A DNA stretch of 64,000 nucleotides from Macrococcus equipercicus (lineage in GTDB: Bacteria > Bacillota > Bacilli > Staphylococcales > Staphylococcaceae). Below the pieces are notes generated by a model. It was not told the origin of the DNA. It was given only the letters and a program-made list of their open reading frames with translations, and did not search any database. The stretch covers positions 1 to 64,000 of the forward strand of contig NZ_SCWC02000004.1 of assembly GCF_004359525.2 (NCBI RefSeq), given 5' to 3'. Shown piece after piece: positions 33,283 to 43,351 of the stretch; the stretch's first letter is position 1, and each line of letters starts with the position of its first letter. Made by a program: the position numbers and the translations under genes.

Positions 33283-34422
33283 TTATTTTCCTTCGACCTT
33301 GAATGGTTGTGGTTTAACATCTGTCAAGCCGAAATAATATTTAATATGTTCACAAATACGTTCTGACGTTCTGCCGTCACCGTAAGGATTGCTTGCCTGG
33401 CTCATCGCATTGAACACTTTCTCATCTGTCAGCAGCTCTTTTGTCAGACGGTAAATGTCTTCTTCTTCAACACCAGCAAGCTTCAATGTCCCTGCTTTGA
33501 CACCTTCAGGACGTTCAGTAGTATCGCGGAGCACGATGACCGGTTTACCAAGTGACGGCGCTTCTTCCTGCACGCCGCCGGAATCCGTCAATATGAAGTG
33601 ACTGCGGCTCGCGAAGTTATGGAAATCGATGACGTCCAGCGGTTCAATCAGTGCGATGCGGTCATGGTCGGCAAGATATAATCCTGCAATCTCGCGGACT
33701 TTCGGGTTTTTGTGCATCGGATAGACGACTTTCACATCATCATGCTCATCTACAATACGTCGGACTGCTTTGAAGATGTTATGCATCGGCTGGCCGATAT
33801 TTTCTCTGCGGTGCGCAGTCAGCAAGATGATCTTCTCATCACCTGTGTCGATAATATCGCTCTCGTAATTATCATGGACCGTTGTCTTCAAGGCATCAAT
33901 TGCCGTGTTGCCGGTGATGACGACGCGGTCTGCCGGTTTGTTTTCGCGCAGCAGATTCTCTGCCGCTTCTTCAGTCGGTGCAAAGTGCAGATCCGCAAGC
34001 ACACCTGTCATCTGACGGTTCATCTCTTCAGGGAACGGTGAATATTTCTGCCAAGTTCTAAGACCTGCTTCCACGTGACCGATCGCTACTTCGTTATACA
34101 GGGCTGCAAGGCTGCCTGCAAACGTCGTCGTCGTATCGCCGTGCACTAAGATCATGTCCGGCTGCGCTTCTCTAATGACTGATTCCAGGCCACTGAGGAC
34201 ACGTGCTGTCACTTCAGTCAGTGTCTGTCCTGCCTTCATGATGTCAAGGTCATAGTCCGGCGTGATATTGAAGATATCAAGCACTTGATCCAGCATTTCA
34301 CGGTGCTGCGCTGTCACGACTACGATCGGTTCAAGTTCAGGATCTTTCTTTAACTGCAGTACAAGCGGCGCCATTTTAATGGCTTCCGGTCTCGTACCAA
34401 AAATCGTCATAATTTTTTTCAT
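33283..34422 (-). CDS. wecB: UDP-GlcNAc 2-epimerase (non-hydrolysing)
   Basis: 379-aa epimerase producing UDP-ManNAc for wall teichoic acid linkage units and surface polysaccharides. GTRPEAIKMAPL at the N-terminus, HVEAGLRT, TAHRRENIG and TDSGGVQEEAPSLG are the family marks. ATG 34422 with GGAG nine bases upstream is preferred over an upstream TTG. Also called mnaA. Between upp and the atp operon. Confidence 0.95.
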   Translation of the reverse strand: MKKIMTIFGTRPEAIKMAPLVLQLKKDPELEPIVVVTAQHREMLDQVLDIFNITPDYDLDIMKAGQTLTEVTARVLSGLESVIREAQPDMILVHGDTTTTFAGSLAALYNEVAIGHVEAGLRTWQKYSPFPEEMNRQMTGVLADLHFAPTEEAAENLLRENKPADRVVITGNTAIDALKTTVHDNYESDIIDTGDEKIILLTAHRRENIGQPMHNIFKAVRRIVDEHDDVKVVYPMHKNPKVREIAGLYLADHDRIALIEPLDVIDFHNFASRSHFILTDSGGVQEEAPSLGKPVIVLRDTTERPEGVKAGTLKLAGVEEEDIYRLTKELLTDEKVFNAMSQASNPYGDGRTSERICEHIKYYFGLTDVKPQPFKVEGK

Positions 34423-34441
34423 CGTCAATAACTCCTACTTA

Positions 34442-35071
34442 TTATTTAGTGCCGAACAGTCTGTCCCCTGCATCGCCGAGGCCGGGAACGATATAACCGT
34501 GATCATTTAACTTCTCATCGAGCGCTGCGATATAAATATCGACATCAGGATGTGCTTCTTCGAGCAGCTTGACGCCTTCTGGTGCGGCGATCAGGCACAT
34601 GAAACGGATTTTAGTCGCTCCGCGTTTTTTCAGCGAGCTGATGGCTTCAATCGCAGAGCCGCCTGTCGCAAGCATCGGGTCAACAACGATGAAGTCACGC
34701 TCTTCAATATCCTGCGGCAGCTTCGCGAAATATTCAACCGGCTGGAATGTTTCAGGGTCACGGTACAGACCAATATGGCCGACACGTGCCGCCGGAATCA
34801 GCTTTAATACACTGTCTGTCATGCCGAGACCGGCACGCAGAATCGGTACGACTGCCATTTTCTTACCGGACAGCCGTTTAGCGGTCATCGTCGTCACCGG
34901 CGTATCAATCGTCACATCCTGCAGCTCAAGGTCACGCGATACTTCGTACGCCATCAGCATGCCGACTTCATCGACCAGCTCACGGAACTCCTTCGTGCCT
35001 GTATTCACGTCACGAATATAGCTTAATTTATGTTGAATCAGTGGGTGGTCAAAGACATGTACTTTACCCAT
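34442..35071 (-). CDS. upp: Uracil phosphoribosyltransferase
   Basis: 209-aa PRTase salvaging uracil to UMP. PRPP motif [15 protein letters not shown] and uracil-site tail [18 protein letters not shown] are visible. ATG 35071 with GAGGTG upstream gives exactly the staphylococcal length. Confidence 0.97.
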   Translation of the reverse strand: MGKVHVFDHPLIQHKLSYIRDVNTGTKEFRELVDEVGMLMAYEVSRDLELQDVTIDTPVTTMTAKRLSGKKMAVVPILRAGLGMTDSVLKLIPAARVGHIGLYRDPETFQPVEYFAKLPQDIEERDFIVVDPMLATGGSAIEAISSLKKRGATKIRFMCLIAAPEGVKLLEEAHPDVDIYIAALDEKLNDHGYIVPGLGDAGDRLFGTK

Positions 35072-35105
35072 AGTGCACCTCAATCCTTTTATCTTTTAGT
35101 CCTGC

Positions 35106-36344
35106 TTACTTGCTGTACAGCGGGAATTTGTCAGTCAGCGCTGTGACTCTCTGCTGCGCCGCCTCCAGCACGTCATTATTCTCATGGTCATGCAGCACGT
35201 CAGCAATGATCGCTGCGATTTCTGTCATGTCGTCTTCCTTGAAACCACGCGTTGTCACAGCTGGTGTACCGATGCGGACACCGCTTGTCACAAACGGGCT
35301 TTCTTTGTCAAACGGAATCGTATTTTTGTTCGTCGTAATACCGACAGCATCCAGCGCATGTTCTGCAGCTTTACCTGTCAGGCCGACCGTCGTCACATCA
35401 ATTAAGAACACATGGTTCTCTGTATAGTCAGAAACGATGCGGAAGCCGCGTGCTTTCAGCGCTTCGCTCAGTGCTTTGGCGTTGTTGATGACCTGCTGCT
35501 GATAGGTGCTGAATTCAGGCTGCTGCGCTTCACCGAACGCGACTGCTTTCGCTGCGATGATATGCATTAACGGACCGCCTTGAATACCCGGGAAAATCGC
35601 TTTGTCGATCGCTTTAGCATACTCTTCCTTACACAGAATCATGCCGCCGCGTGGTCCGCGCAATGTTTTATGCGTTGTTGTCGTCACGAAGTCCGCATGC
35701 GGCACTGGGTTTGGATGAAGTCCCGCAGCGACAAGTCCTGCGATATGCGCCATGTCGACCATGAGCTTTGCGCCGACTTCATCCGCGATAGAGCGGAATT
35801 CAGCGAAGTCGATCTGACGGGCATACGCTGATGCACCGGCGATGATCAGTTTCGGTTGATGTTCTTTAGCCAGACGTCTGACTTCAGCATAATCGATCGC
35901 TTCTGTCTCTTTGTCCACTTCGTACGCTGCAAACTTGTAGTCAATGCCGCTGAAGTTGACTTTAGACCCGTGCGTCAAATGTCCGCCGTGGTTCAAGTCC
36001 ATGCCGAGCACTGTATCGCCTGCTTCTAATGCGACACGATAAACTGCCATGTTCGCCTGTGAGCCGGAGTGCGGCTGAACGTTCGCATGTTCCGCTCCGA
36101 ATAACGCCTTTGCCCTGTCGCGCGCCAGGTTTTCTACGACGTCGACAAATTCACAGCCGCCGTAGTAACGTCTGCCTGGATAACCTTCTGCATACTTGTT
36201 CGTCAAAACCGAGCCTTGTGCTTCCATGACGGCCTCAGACACAAAGTTCTCAGATGCGATCAGTTCAATGTTGTTATTCTGTCGTGCCTGCTCCTGCTGC
36301 ATTGCTTCCCATAACTGTTGATCCTGTGCTTTTAAAGTAGACAA
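35106..36344 (-). CDS. glyA: Serine hydroxymethyltransferase
   Basis: 412-aa PLP enzyme converting serine and THF to glycine and methylene-THF. PLP lysine is in [14 protein letters not shown] near residue 226; [12 protein letters not shown] and [10 protein letters not shown] are conserved. The likely start is a TTG at 36344 with AGAGGG before it: it gives the family length, whereas earlier starts would extend into non-conserved sequence. Confidence 0.95.
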   Translation of the reverse strand: MSTLKAQDQQLWEAMQQEQARQNNNIELIASENFVSEAVMEAQGSVLTNKYAEGYPGRRYYGGCEFVDVVENLARDRAKALFGAEHANVQPHSGSQANMAVYRVALEAGDTVLGMDLNHGGHLTHGSKVNFSGIDYKFAAYEVDKETEAIDYAEVRRLAKEHQPKLIIAGASAYARQIDFAEFRSIADEVGAKLMVDMAHIAGLVAAGLHPNPVPHADFVTTTTHKTLRGPRGGMILCKEEYAKAIDKAIFPGIQGGPLMHIIAAKAVAFGEAQQPEFSTYQQQVINNAKALSEALKARGFRIVSDYTENHVFLIDVTTVGLTGKAAEHALDAVGITTNKNTIPFDKESPFVTSGVRIGTPAVTTRGFKEDDMTEIAAIIADVLHDHENNDVLEAAQQRVTALTDKFPLYSK

Positions 36345-36375
36345 TATATTTCCCTCTTTTCTGTAGTTTGAAGTG

Positions 36376-36900
36376 CTAATTGTATGTCGCGCGTGGTCCA
36401 CCGATCAGCTTCGGCCGGTGCGCGGCAATCGTCACGACGGCACTGCCGACCATCTTCGTCGGCACGCGGACCGGAATCTGCACATGCTTGATATGCATGC
36501 CGATCAATGTCTGGCCGATGTCGATGCCGCAGTCCGCCTGGACATGCTCCACAACGACCGGGTCTGTCATCCCCCGGTAGGCGGCAGCGCTCATACTGCC
36601 GCCAGCAGTTCTGACCGGAACGACGGATACAGGGGGCAGCCCGCAGCGCACTGCCGTCGCCCGCTCCATCGTCAGCGCACGGTTGATATGCTCACACCCT
36701 TGAAAGCAGAAAGTGACCCCTGTTTCTGCTGCCACGCTTTGGAATGCCGCCAATAGTTCTGCGGCCACCTCATCAGAGCTGTGCGTGCCGATCTTCTCGC
36801 CGATGACTTCAGACGTTGAACAGCCGATGACACATAACTCACCCGGCTTAAAGAACTGGATGGCCTTCAGCTCTGTCAGCAGCTGATTAATGTCTGCCAT
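36376..36900 (-). CDS. ywlG: YwlG family protein (TIGR01440)
   Basis: 174-aa conserved protein of the YwlG/DUF436 family, always near rpiB and glyA in Bacillales; function unknown. Segments such as [20 protein letters not shown] and [10 protein letters not shown] are typical. It overlaps the rpiB end by 14 bases, so it belongs to the ywlC-ywlE-rpiB-ywlG-glyA-upp run. Confidence 0.88.
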   Translation of the reverse strand: MADINQLLTELKAIQFFKPGELCVIGCSTSEVIGEKIGTHSSDEVAAELLAAFQSVAAETGVTFCFQGCEHINRALTMERATAVRCGLPPVSVVPVRTAGGSMSAAAYRGMTDPVVVEHVQADCGIDIGQTLIGMHIKHVQIPVRVPTKMVGSAVVTIAAHRPKLIGGPRATYN

Positions 36901-37339
36901 AGTCTTCTTCCAGCCGGCTCAGTTTGTCGAGACGTTTCTGGTGACGCCCGCCTTCAAATGATTCGTTCAGCCATGTCTCGATGATCATCAGTGCCAGTCC
37001 TTCACCGATGACCCGCTGACCCATAGCGATGACATTCGAGTCATTATGCTGACGTGTCAGTTTCGCGGTGAAGACATCGTGCACAAGCGCACAGCGGATC
37101 CCTTTCACTTTGTTTGCTGCGATGCTCATGCCGATGCCGGTTCCACACACTAAAATCCCCCGGTCTGCCCGGCCGCTAGTCACTGCTTCACCGACAGGAC
37201 GTGCATAATCCGGATAATCAACAGAATCCGGCGAATGCGTGCCAAAATCCTCATAACTCACCTGCAGCTCGTCAAGACGTTTCTTAATAGCTTCCTTGTA
37301 GGCATAGCCGCCGTGATCGCTTGCGATGGCAACTTTCAT
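36887..37339 (-). CDS. rpiB: Ribose 5-phosphate isomerase B (RpiB/YwlF)
   Basis: 150-aa RpiB/LacAB family isomerase interconverting ribose-5-P and ribulose-5-[11 protein letters not shown] at the N-terminus and the active-site [15 protein letters not shown] with Cys near residue 68 are visible. Confidence 0.93.
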   Translation of the reverse strand: MKVAIASDHGGYAYKEAIKKRLDELQVSYEDFGTHSPDSVDYPDYARPVGEAVTSGRADRGILVCGTGIGMSIAANKVKGIRCALVHDVFTAKLTRQHNDSNVIAMGQRVIGEGLALMIIETWLNESFEGGRHQKRLDKLSRLEEDYGRH

Positions 37340-37403
37340 ATGAATGACCTCCTTTTAGCAATTACACTTCATTATATCTTATTTAGTTTTTTTCCTCGAG
37401 CAT

Positions 37404-37835
37404 TTATTGGGTATTGTCCAATTTTTCTAACAACTGTCTGACGTACTCGGCGATCTGGTTATAAGCGTGCTGATAAGCGCTTCTGTCCCCGCCGTACGGG
37501 TCAGCGATGCCCGCTGTTTCACCCGCTGCAAACTCACTCAGCATATAGACATTGGCTTCAGGATAGAGCGCCTTGATGTGCTGTTGATGACTGCTGGACA
37601 TCGTCAGTATTAAGTCCGCGTGCGCATCTTCCGGCTGAAACTGTTCGGCCGCTGACGGCTCCGGCAGCGCATGCTCACGGATCAGTGCGGCCGAATAAAA
37701 GGAGACAGGTGCACCGTTATAGGCGGCCAGACCGCGCGAGGCGAAATCATGCTGCTCAGACAGTGACCGGGCGATGCTTTCAGCGAGCGGGCTGCGGCAT
37801 GTATTACCGGTACAGACAAATACTATTCTCATCAT
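37404..37835 (-). CDS. ywlE: Low-molecular-weight phosphatase, YwlE-type (protein-arginine phosphatase)
   Basis: 143-aa LMW-PTP fold enzyme. The P-loop is CTGNTCRSP near residues 8-16; the threonine in it marks the YwlE group that removes phosphate from arginine added by McsB, linking it to protein quality control. The general-acid segment is ADPYGGD near residue 116. Position next to ywlC and rpiB agrees with Bacillus ywlE. Confidence 0.92.
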   Translation of the reverse strand: MMRIVFVCTGNTCRSPLAESIARSLSEQHDFASRGLAAYNGAPVSFYSAALIREHALPEPSAAEQFQPEDAHADLILTMSSSHQQHIKALYPEANVYMLSEFAAGETAGIADPYGGDRSAYQHAYNQIAEYVRQLLEKLDNTQ

Positions 37836-37844
37836 AATCCTCCT

Positions 37845-38852
37845 TTATTTGCCGGCCGATGCTTTGTCGATCCGGTTCATCAGTGCGCGCGTCTGTTCCG
37901 AACGCTTAAAGCCGCTCATAATAATACGCGTCACGTCATGGTTATGGTCGATCGCTCGCAGCACCTCATAAAGATGGGTCGCGGCCGTCGCAATATCATC
38001 TTCATCCGCACAGAGCGGGTAGAAGTGACCACCGTCGATGAGCGGACGGACGCTTTCCGGGGCGATGACTGCCGTCTCGCGGTCAACGGCCAGCCGCTCG
38101 CGGATGCCCCCTTCAATAAGTGTCATCGGGCTGTTCGGTGCATAGTGGCGGTATTTCATGCCTGGTGCTATCGGCGCAGCTGACTGATAATCCGCTTCCG
38201 TCACACAGCCCGGCACCACTTCTTCAAGCATGGTCTCGGTAATGCTGCCGGGCCGGGCAATCTTGAATGGATAGCTCGTGCAGTCGAGCACCGTACTTTC
38301 AATGCCGAGCTCACTGTCCGGCCCTTGAATGATCCCGTATATTCTACCGTCCAGGTCTTCTCTGACATGCTCAAACTGCGTCGGGGACGGGCGGCCGCTT
38401 AAGTTCGCGCTCGGCGCTGCAAGCGGCAGCTTCGTAAGTTCAAGCAGCTGGCGGGCGATAGGGTCTTTCGGCATTCTGACTGCGACAGAAGGCAGGCCGG
38501 CAGTCACCTGCGGCGCAAGCATGCCGGGCTTCACCGGCAGAATAAATGAGATCGCACCCGGCCAGTACGCCGCCATCAGTCTGCGCGCTGCCGGATGAAT
38601 ATACTCGATAAAGTCCAGCTGCTCCAGCTGATGAATGTGGACAATCAGCGGATTATCACTCGGCCGGCCTTTCGCCGCGTACACTTTCCCTACTGCCGCC
38701 GGACTATAAGCATTGGCAGCCAGACCATACACTGTCTCTGTCGGTATGGCGACCAGTGCGTCGGCCTCGAATGCCGCGATAATTTCTGTGATTTGTGGAT
38801 ATGTGGATAACTCATCCACATAGTTACGAACATCCCAAACGTATGTTTTCAT
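37845..38852 (-). CDS. ywlC: Threonylcarbamoyl-AMP synthase (Sua5/YwlC)
   Basis: 335-aa enzyme for t6A37 tRNA modification. The YrdC domain is N-terminal (VAIPTETVYGLAANAYS, RPSDNPLIVHI, APSANLSGRPSPT) and a C-terminal Sua5 domain follows after about 200 residues (APGMKYRHYAPNSPMTLIEGG). ATG 38852 with GGGAG upstream is chosen. PrmC and PrfA nearby give a translation-factor neighbourhood. Its 5' codons contain part of the DnaA-box cluster. Confidence 0.95.
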   Translation of the reverse strand: MKTYVWDVRNYVDELSTYPQITEIIAAFEADALVAIPTETVYGLAANAYSPAAVGKVYAAKGRPSDNPLIVHIHQLEQLDFIEYIHPAARRLMAAYWPGAISFILPVKPGMLAPQVTAGLPSVAVRMPKDPIARQLLELTKLPLAAPSANLSGRPSPTQFEHVREDLDGRIYGIIQGPDSELGIESTVLDCTSYPFKIARPGSITETMLEEVVPGCVTEADYQSAAPIAPGMKYRHYAPNSPMTLIEGGIRERLAVDRETAVIAPESVRPLIDGGHFYPLCADEDDIATAATHLYEVLRAIDHNHDVTRIIMSGFKRSEQTRALMNRIDKASAGK

Positions 38853-38949
38853 CACTGTAACTCCCTTCTTTCCGTATATTTTATTACAAAAGAAAAAGTT
38901 ATGCACAAATTGTGTATAACTTTTCTGAGTTGTGCATAACTTATTCACA
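38794..38949. promoter_or_regulatory. Cluster of DnaA-box-like 9-mers / alternative hairpins
   Basis: Five exact matches to TTATNCACA occur on either strand: 38802-38810 (TTATCCACA), 38899-38907 (TTATGCACA), 38911-38919 (TTATACACA), 38931-38939 (TTATGCACA) and 38941-38949 (TTATTCACA). One-mismatch copies lie at 38794 and 38812. Three of them also form competing hairpin arms: on the minus strand the arm at 38930-38942 pairs perfectly over 13 bases with 38896-38908, while 38910-38922 pairs with it less perfectly and is followed by TTTTTCTTTT. Either DnaA binding or prmC/ywlC attenuation would explain the pattern. Confidence 0.55.
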
Positions 38950-39777
38950 CCAATTGAACCAGAGAATACGGTCCAGCTGATTAATGTCCTGTTCGACATG
39001 AACAGTGACGTTGTAACGTTCAGTAATATAATTTGTCAGCACCGGCCCCTGGCTGTGGCCGATCTCAAAGAAGACATAACCGTTGTCCTTCATGACTCGA
39101 GGCAGCTGTTCAATCATCCGCTTATATAACGCGAGACCGTCATCGTCGGCAAAGAGCGCTAAGTGCGGGTCATGCCCGAGCACTGACTGCGTCATGAGCG
39201 CGCGCTCGGAAGCCGCGATGTACGGTGGATTAGATACAAGTATATCGAGCTTGATGTTCGATGCGATAAGCGGCTCAAGCAGATCGCCGTGGTGGAAATT
39301 CACACGGCTGCCGAGCGCGCGTGCGTTTTCCCGGGCAATGGCCAGTGCCGCTGTACTGATATCAGTCCCGTGCACCGTATAGTCGCCTTCAAGCTCAAGC
39401 GTAACAGCGATGCACCCTGTTCCCGTGCCGATATCTGCCGCAACACCTGAACGTTTCGTCGACAGTACTTTCAGCACAAGTTCCTCGGTCTCCGGACGCG
39501 GTACAAGCGTATCAGCCGTCACGTTAAAGCGCCGGCCGTAGAATTCCTGGAAGCCCGTAATATGAGCGAGCGGCACATCGCGGCACAATGCCTGTATGCC
39601 CGCCGCGTAGCGCGCTGCCTCTTCGTGGCTGAGCGTCCTGCTGCCGAGCGTGATAGCAAGCTGTGACAAGTCGAAGAGGTCCATCATGAGGAACAAGGCA
39701 CCGACGGGCGGCTGCCCGGCTTCACTGAGTGTCCGGCTGCCAGCTTTGACGAGCTCAGCAGGCTTACAGCAGACCAT
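38941..39777 (-). CDS. prmC: Release-factor glutamine methyltransferase PrmC
   Basis: 278-aa SAM-dependent enzyme methylating the Gln of the GGQ motif of release factors. SAM site [14 protein letters not shown] near residue 120 and catalytic VSNPPYIA near 190. The start lies 14 bases inside the prfA end, so enzyme and substrate are co-translated. Its stop codon falls in a DnaA-box-like sequence. Confidence 0.96.
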   Translation of the reverse strand: MVCCKPAELVKAGSRTLSEAGQPPVGALFLMMDLFDLSQLAITLGSRTLSHEEAARYAAGIQALCRDVPLAHITGFQEFYGRRFNVTADTLVPRPETEELVLKVLSTKRSGVAADIGTGTGCIAVTLELEGDYTVHGTDISTAALAIARENARALGSRVNFHHGDLLEPLIASNIKLDILVSNPPYIAASERALMTQSVLGHDPHLALFADDDGLALYKRMIEQLPRVMKDNGYVFFEIGHSQGPVLTNYITERYNVTVHVEQDINQLDRILWFNWCE

Positions 39778-40840
39778 CGTTCAATGCTTCAAGCTTACTT
39801 GTCTGCTCCGCGATGGTCAGCGCTTCGATGACTTCACTGACTTTACCTTCCATGATCTGGTCGAGCTTCTGGATGGTCAGGCCGATACGGTGATCCGTCA
39901 CGCGGTTCTGCGGATAGTTATACGTGCGGATACGCTCTGAACGGTCGCCCGTGCCGACAGCCGACTTACGCTGTTCTGCGTATTTCGCCTGCTCTTCCTG
40001 CAGCATTTTGTCGTAGACACGTGTTTTCAGCAGCTTCAGTGCTTTCTCACGGTTTTTGATCTGTGATTTCTCTGAGCTCGTCGCGACAAGTCCGGTCGGA
40101 ATATGCGTGATACGCACCGCTGAGTCAGTCGTGTTGACGTGCTGACCGCCGGAACCGCTTGAACGGTATGTTTCAATACGCAGATCTTCTGTTCTGATGT
40201 CCACTTCAACGTCTTCTACTTCAGGCAGTACTGCGACTGTCGCTGTTGACGTATGGATTCTGCCGCCGCTTTCTGTCGCCGGAATACGCTGCACGCGGTG
40301 GGCACCGTTTTCAAATTTCAGCTTGGAGTATGCCCCGTTGCCGACGATCGTGAAACTGATCTCTTTATAGCCGCCGTGGTCCGATTCATTCGTTTCCATG
40401 ACATCGATTCTCCAGCCCTGCTCTTCAGCAAAGCGTGAGTACATACGGAATAAATCACCTGCGAAGATCGCTGCTTCGTCTCCACCGGCAGCACCCCGGA
40501 TCTCCATGACAACGTTTTTATCGTCATTCGGGTCTTTCGGGATTAAGAGCACTTTCAGCGCTTCTTCCAGCGCCGGAACTTGCGGCTTCAGTTCATTGAT
40601 CTCTTCTTTGATCATCGCTTCTTCTTCAGGGTCCGATGTCTCTCCCATCATGTCGAGCGCTTCTTCCAGCTGTTCTTTCACTGATTTATAGCTTCTATAT
40701 ACTTCAACCGTCTTATGCAGATCAGACTGCTCCTTTGAATACTGACGCAGTTTGTCAGGGTCTGATACGATATCCGGGTCACTCAGCAGTTCATTTAACT
40801 GTTCATAGCGTTGCTCTACGATTTCTAATTGATCAAACAT
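39764..40840 (-). CDS. prfA: Peptide chain release factor 1
   Basis: 358-aa class I release factor for UAA and [21 protein letters not shown] carries the catalytic GGQ near residue 230. The anticodon-like PxT motif region ([15 protein letters not shown]) is present. Follows tdk by one base, overlaps prmC. Confidence 0.97.
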   Translation of the reverse strand: MFDQLEIVEQRYEQLNELLSDPDIVSDPDKLRQYSKEQSDLHKTVEVYRSYKSVKEQLEEALDMMGETSDPEEEAMIKEEINELKPQVPALEEALKVLLIPKDPNDDKNVVMEIRGAAGGDEAAIFAGDLFRMYSRFAEEQGWRIDVMETNESDHGGYKEISFTIVGNGAYSKLKFENGAHRVQRIPATESGGRIHTSTATVAVLPEVEDVEVDIRTEDLRIETYRSSGSGGQHVNTTDSAVRITHIPTGLVATSSEKSQIKNREKALKLLKTRVYDKMLQEEQAKYAEQRKSAVGTGDRSERIRTYNYPQNRVTDHRIGLTIQKLDQIMEGKVSEVIEALTIAEQTSKLEALNDGLL

Positions 40841-40841
40841 A

Positions 40842-41420
40842 TTAATCCTCCTTCACAATATGATGCTCGCGGCATCTCGGTTCATAGCTTTCTTTAGCGC
40901 CGATCATAATGATCGGGTCATTGATATGCGCGGGTTCTCCGTTGATCAGCCGCTGTGTCCTTGATGACGGAGAGCCGCATACTGCACATACGGCCTGCAG
41001 CTTCGTCACGTGTTCACTGATTGCCATGAGCTCCGGCACTGGATCAAAGGGCACGCCTTTAAAGTCCATGTCGAGTCCGGCGACGATGACGCGGTGCCCT
41101 GCTTCAGCAAGCTGCGTCGCAACACCGACAACCTCTGCATCAAAGAACTGCACTTCGTCGATCGCCACAATATCGATGTCCGGCGTCACGTACTGCAAAA
41201 TATGCGACGCGGATGCGACGTTATGCGCCTCTATTTTAGAGCCGTTATGAGAGACGACTGCATCATCACTGTAACGGTTGTCAATCTCCGGCTTGAAGAC
41301 GACAACTTTCTGCCGGGCATATAAGCCGCGTCTCAGTCGTCTGATGAGCTCTTCACTCTTACCACTGAACATACTTCCTGCAATACATTCTATCCAACCT
41401 GCGGGATAACTTTCATACAT
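40842..41420 (-). CDS. tdk: Thymidine kinase
   Basis: 192-aa type II thymidine kinase. P-loop [12 protein letters not shown] at the N-terminus, IDEVQFFD, and a zinc site CAVCG with a later CREHH. ATG at 41420 with AGGTGG upstream is preferred to the overlapping GTG. Followed by prfA and prmC. Confidence 0.96.
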   Translation of the reverse strand: MYESYPAGWIECIAGSMFSGKSEELIRRLRRGLYARQKVVVFKPEIDNRYSDDAVVSHNGSKIEAHNVASASHILQYVTPDIDIVAIDEVQFFDAEVVGVATQLAEAGHRVIVAGLDMDFKGVPFDPVPELMAISEHVTKLQAVCAVCGSPSSRTQRLINGEPAHINDPIIMIGAKESYEPRCREHHIVKED

Positions 41421-41454
41421 AGTTACGGCCACCTTTTTTACACATAATCGCTTT

Positions 41455-41463
41455 ATTATACCA
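41455..41463 (-). promoter_or_regulatory. Extended -10 promoter of tdk
   Basis: TGGTATAAT on the minus strand about 35 bases before tdk, after the rpmE2 terminator. Confidence 0.55.
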
Positions 41464-41487
41464 CAGTTTGTGCACTATCTTATGTAC

Positions 41488-41528
41488 AAAAAAAGTTCCA
41501 CCACTCAGCCATGCTGAATGTGGAACTT
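41488..41528 (-). terminator. Terminator of rpmE2
   Basis: AAGTTCCAC ... GTGGAACTT stem extended by TCAGC/GCTGA, followed by TTTTTTT on the minus strand. Confidence 0.85.
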
Positions 41529-41539
41529 CTTTTAGCAAA

Positions 41540-41797
41540 TTATTCGTTGCTGCTTTTAAGACCGAATTTTTTGTTGAAACGCTCAACACGACCATCGGCA
41601 GAAGCGAATTTCTGACGACCTGTGTAGAATGGGTGAGAATCTGAAGAGATATCTAAACGGATAACTGGATACTCGTTACCATCTTCCCAAGTCATTGTTT
41701 CGTTTGAAGAACGTGTAGAACCGCTTAAGAATTTAAAGTCAGTTGTAGAATCTAAGAAGATTACTTTGCGGTATTCCGGGTGAATTCCTTGTTTCAT
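41540..41797 (-). CDS. rpmE2: 50S ribosomal protein L31 type B
   Basis: 85-aa L31 lacking the CxxC zinc motif, the zinc-independent type B ([40 protein letters not shown]). Such paralogues are often induced at low zinc in other bacteria; no Zur box was identified here. Promoter at 41870-41898. Confidence 0.97.
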   Translation of the reverse strand: MKQGIHPEYRKVIFLDSTTDFKFLSGSTRSSNETMTWEDGNEYPVIRLDISSDSHPFYTGRQKFASADGRVERFNKKFGLKSSNE

Positions 41798-41869
41798 TAT
41801 TTTCAGCTCCTTTGCCCTGAACCATCTGGAACAGAGTTATTCGTGATATTTCACGTCAATACTTACATA

Positions 41870-41898
41870 TTATATAGGGTTAACCGTCAAATTGCAAC
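41870..41898 (-). promoter_or_regulatory. Promoter of rpmE2
   Basis: TTGCAA (41893-41898), 17 bases, TATAAT (41870-41875) on the minus strand, just after the rho stop. Confidence 0.6.
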
Positions 41899-41904
41899 TG
41901 TTAA

Positions 41905-43221
41905 TTAAATGATCGGCTTACCGGTTTTCGCGCTCATCGCGATGCGGTCACCCAGCTGGCTGAAGAAGTCATCATTGCTGCTGCTCTGCTTCAGACGGCG
42001 CAGGAACCGTTCAGTGAAGTCCTGCTGCTCAGTGAACAAGTTTCTGAGCTGCCATACCATCTCGAGCTCTTTCGGTTCAAGCAGCAGCTCTTCTTTACGC
42101 GTCGAGCTGCGGCGGATGTCGATGGCCGGATAGACGCGTTTCTCAGCAAGTTTGCGGTCAAGCGTCAGCTCCATGTTGCCTGTCCCTTTGAACTCCTCGT
42201 AGATCATATCGTCCATACGTGAACCGGTCTCAACGAGCGCAGTCGCAAGGATGGTCAGACTGCCGCCCGCTTCAATGTTACGCGCAGCACCGAAAAAGGC
42301 TTTCGGACGATGGAGGCTCGCGGGATCCAGTCCCCCTGATAACGTACGGCCGCTCGGCGGCACCACTAAGTTGTATGCCCGGGCAAGGCGCGTGATGGAG
42401 TCCATGAGAATGATGACATCTTCCCCGAGTTCAACGAGACGCTTCGCACGCTCGAGCAGCAGCTCTGCTACTTTGACGTGGTGCTCAGGCGGTTCATCAA
42501 ACGTGGAATGCACAACTTCTGCCTGTGCGACTGAACGCTCTAAATCCGTCACTTCTTCCGGCCGTTCACCGACGAGCAGAATGAAGAGCTTCGCTTCCGG
42601 GTGATTCGTGCAGATGGCGTTCGCGATCTCTTTCAACAGGGAAGTCTTGCCGGCTTTCGGCGGCGCGACAATCATGCCCCGCTGGCCGAAACCGATCGGC
42701 GTCACAAGGTCCATAATACGCGTGGAATAAGCAGTCTTCGTTGTCTCAAGCTTAATGCGGCGGTCCGGGTAAAGCGGCGTCAGCGCCTGGAAGTGCGGTC
42801 GTTTCTTCACTTCCTCTGCATTCTGGTCATTGACGAAGTCCACCTGCAGCAGGCCGTAATACTTCTCGTTCTCTTTCGGGCGACGGACTTTCCCCGTTAC
42901 TTTGTCGCCCTGCTTGATCTCGAAACGACGAATCTGGCTGGCAGAGATATAAATATCCTTCTCACCTTTAGAATAGTTGACCGTGCGCAGGAAACCATAG
43001 CCGTCCACCTGGATATCATCTAAAATACCCTCCATGTAGTAGTTGCCGTCCTGCTCCATCTGTTTCTCCATGACCGCAAGAACCAGTTCTTTTTTATTGA
43101 GTTTACTGTAATTGACAAGTCCTAGTTCTTTTGCGCGTGCTGTCAGTTCTTTCGTTGTACTGTTCTTGTAAAGCGCATCAAAAGATTCATACTGCGGGCT
43201 TGTGCGTTGTTTTTCTATCAT
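41905..43221 (-). CDS. rho: Transcription termination factor Rho
   Basis: 438-aa hexameric RNA helicase. N-terminal Rho-N and cold-shock RNA-binding regions (YYMEGILDDIQVDGYGFLR), P-loop APPKAGKTSLLKEI near residue 185, Q-loop region DSITRLARAYN and the R-loop SGGLDPASLHRPKAFF. ATG 43221 gives the staphylococcal length. Confidence 0.97.
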   Translation of the reverse strand: MIEKQRTSPQYESFDALYKNSTTKELTARAKELGLVNYSKLNKKELVLAVMEKQMEQDGNYYMEGILDDIQVDGYGFLRTVNYSKGEKDIYISASQIRRFEIKQGDKVTGKVRRPKENEKYYGLLQVDFVNDQNAEEVKKRPHFQALTPLYPDRRIKLETTKTAYSTRIMDLVTPIGFGQRGMIVAPPKAGKTSLLKEIANAICTNHPEAKLFILLVGERPEEVTDLERSVAQAEVVHSTFDEPPEHHVKVAELLLERAKRLVELGEDVIILMDSITRLARAYNLVVPPSGRTLSGGLDPASLHRPKAFFGAARNIEAGGSLTILATALVETGSRMDDMIYEEFKGTGNMELTLDRKLAEKRVYPAIDIRRSSTRKEELLLEPKELEMVWQLRNLFTEQQDFTERFLRRLKQSSSNDDFFSQLGDRIAMSAKTGKPII

Positions 43222-43315
43222 ATAGCACCTTCTGTTTAATAGTGTAGTGTACGGAGGATGTGAGGGCATGCGTGGATAACTTCAATAGTTTATCATGAAT
43301 CAATACAATGTCAAA

Positions 43316-43346
43316 GAAAAAGCCGGCATGCAGACACATGCTGGCT
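43316..43346 (-). terminator. Terminator of glpX
   Basis: AGCCAGCATG/CATGCCGGCT stem with TTTTTC on the minus strand, just past the glpX stop (43352). Confidence 0.8.
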
Positions 43347-43351
43347 GATGA

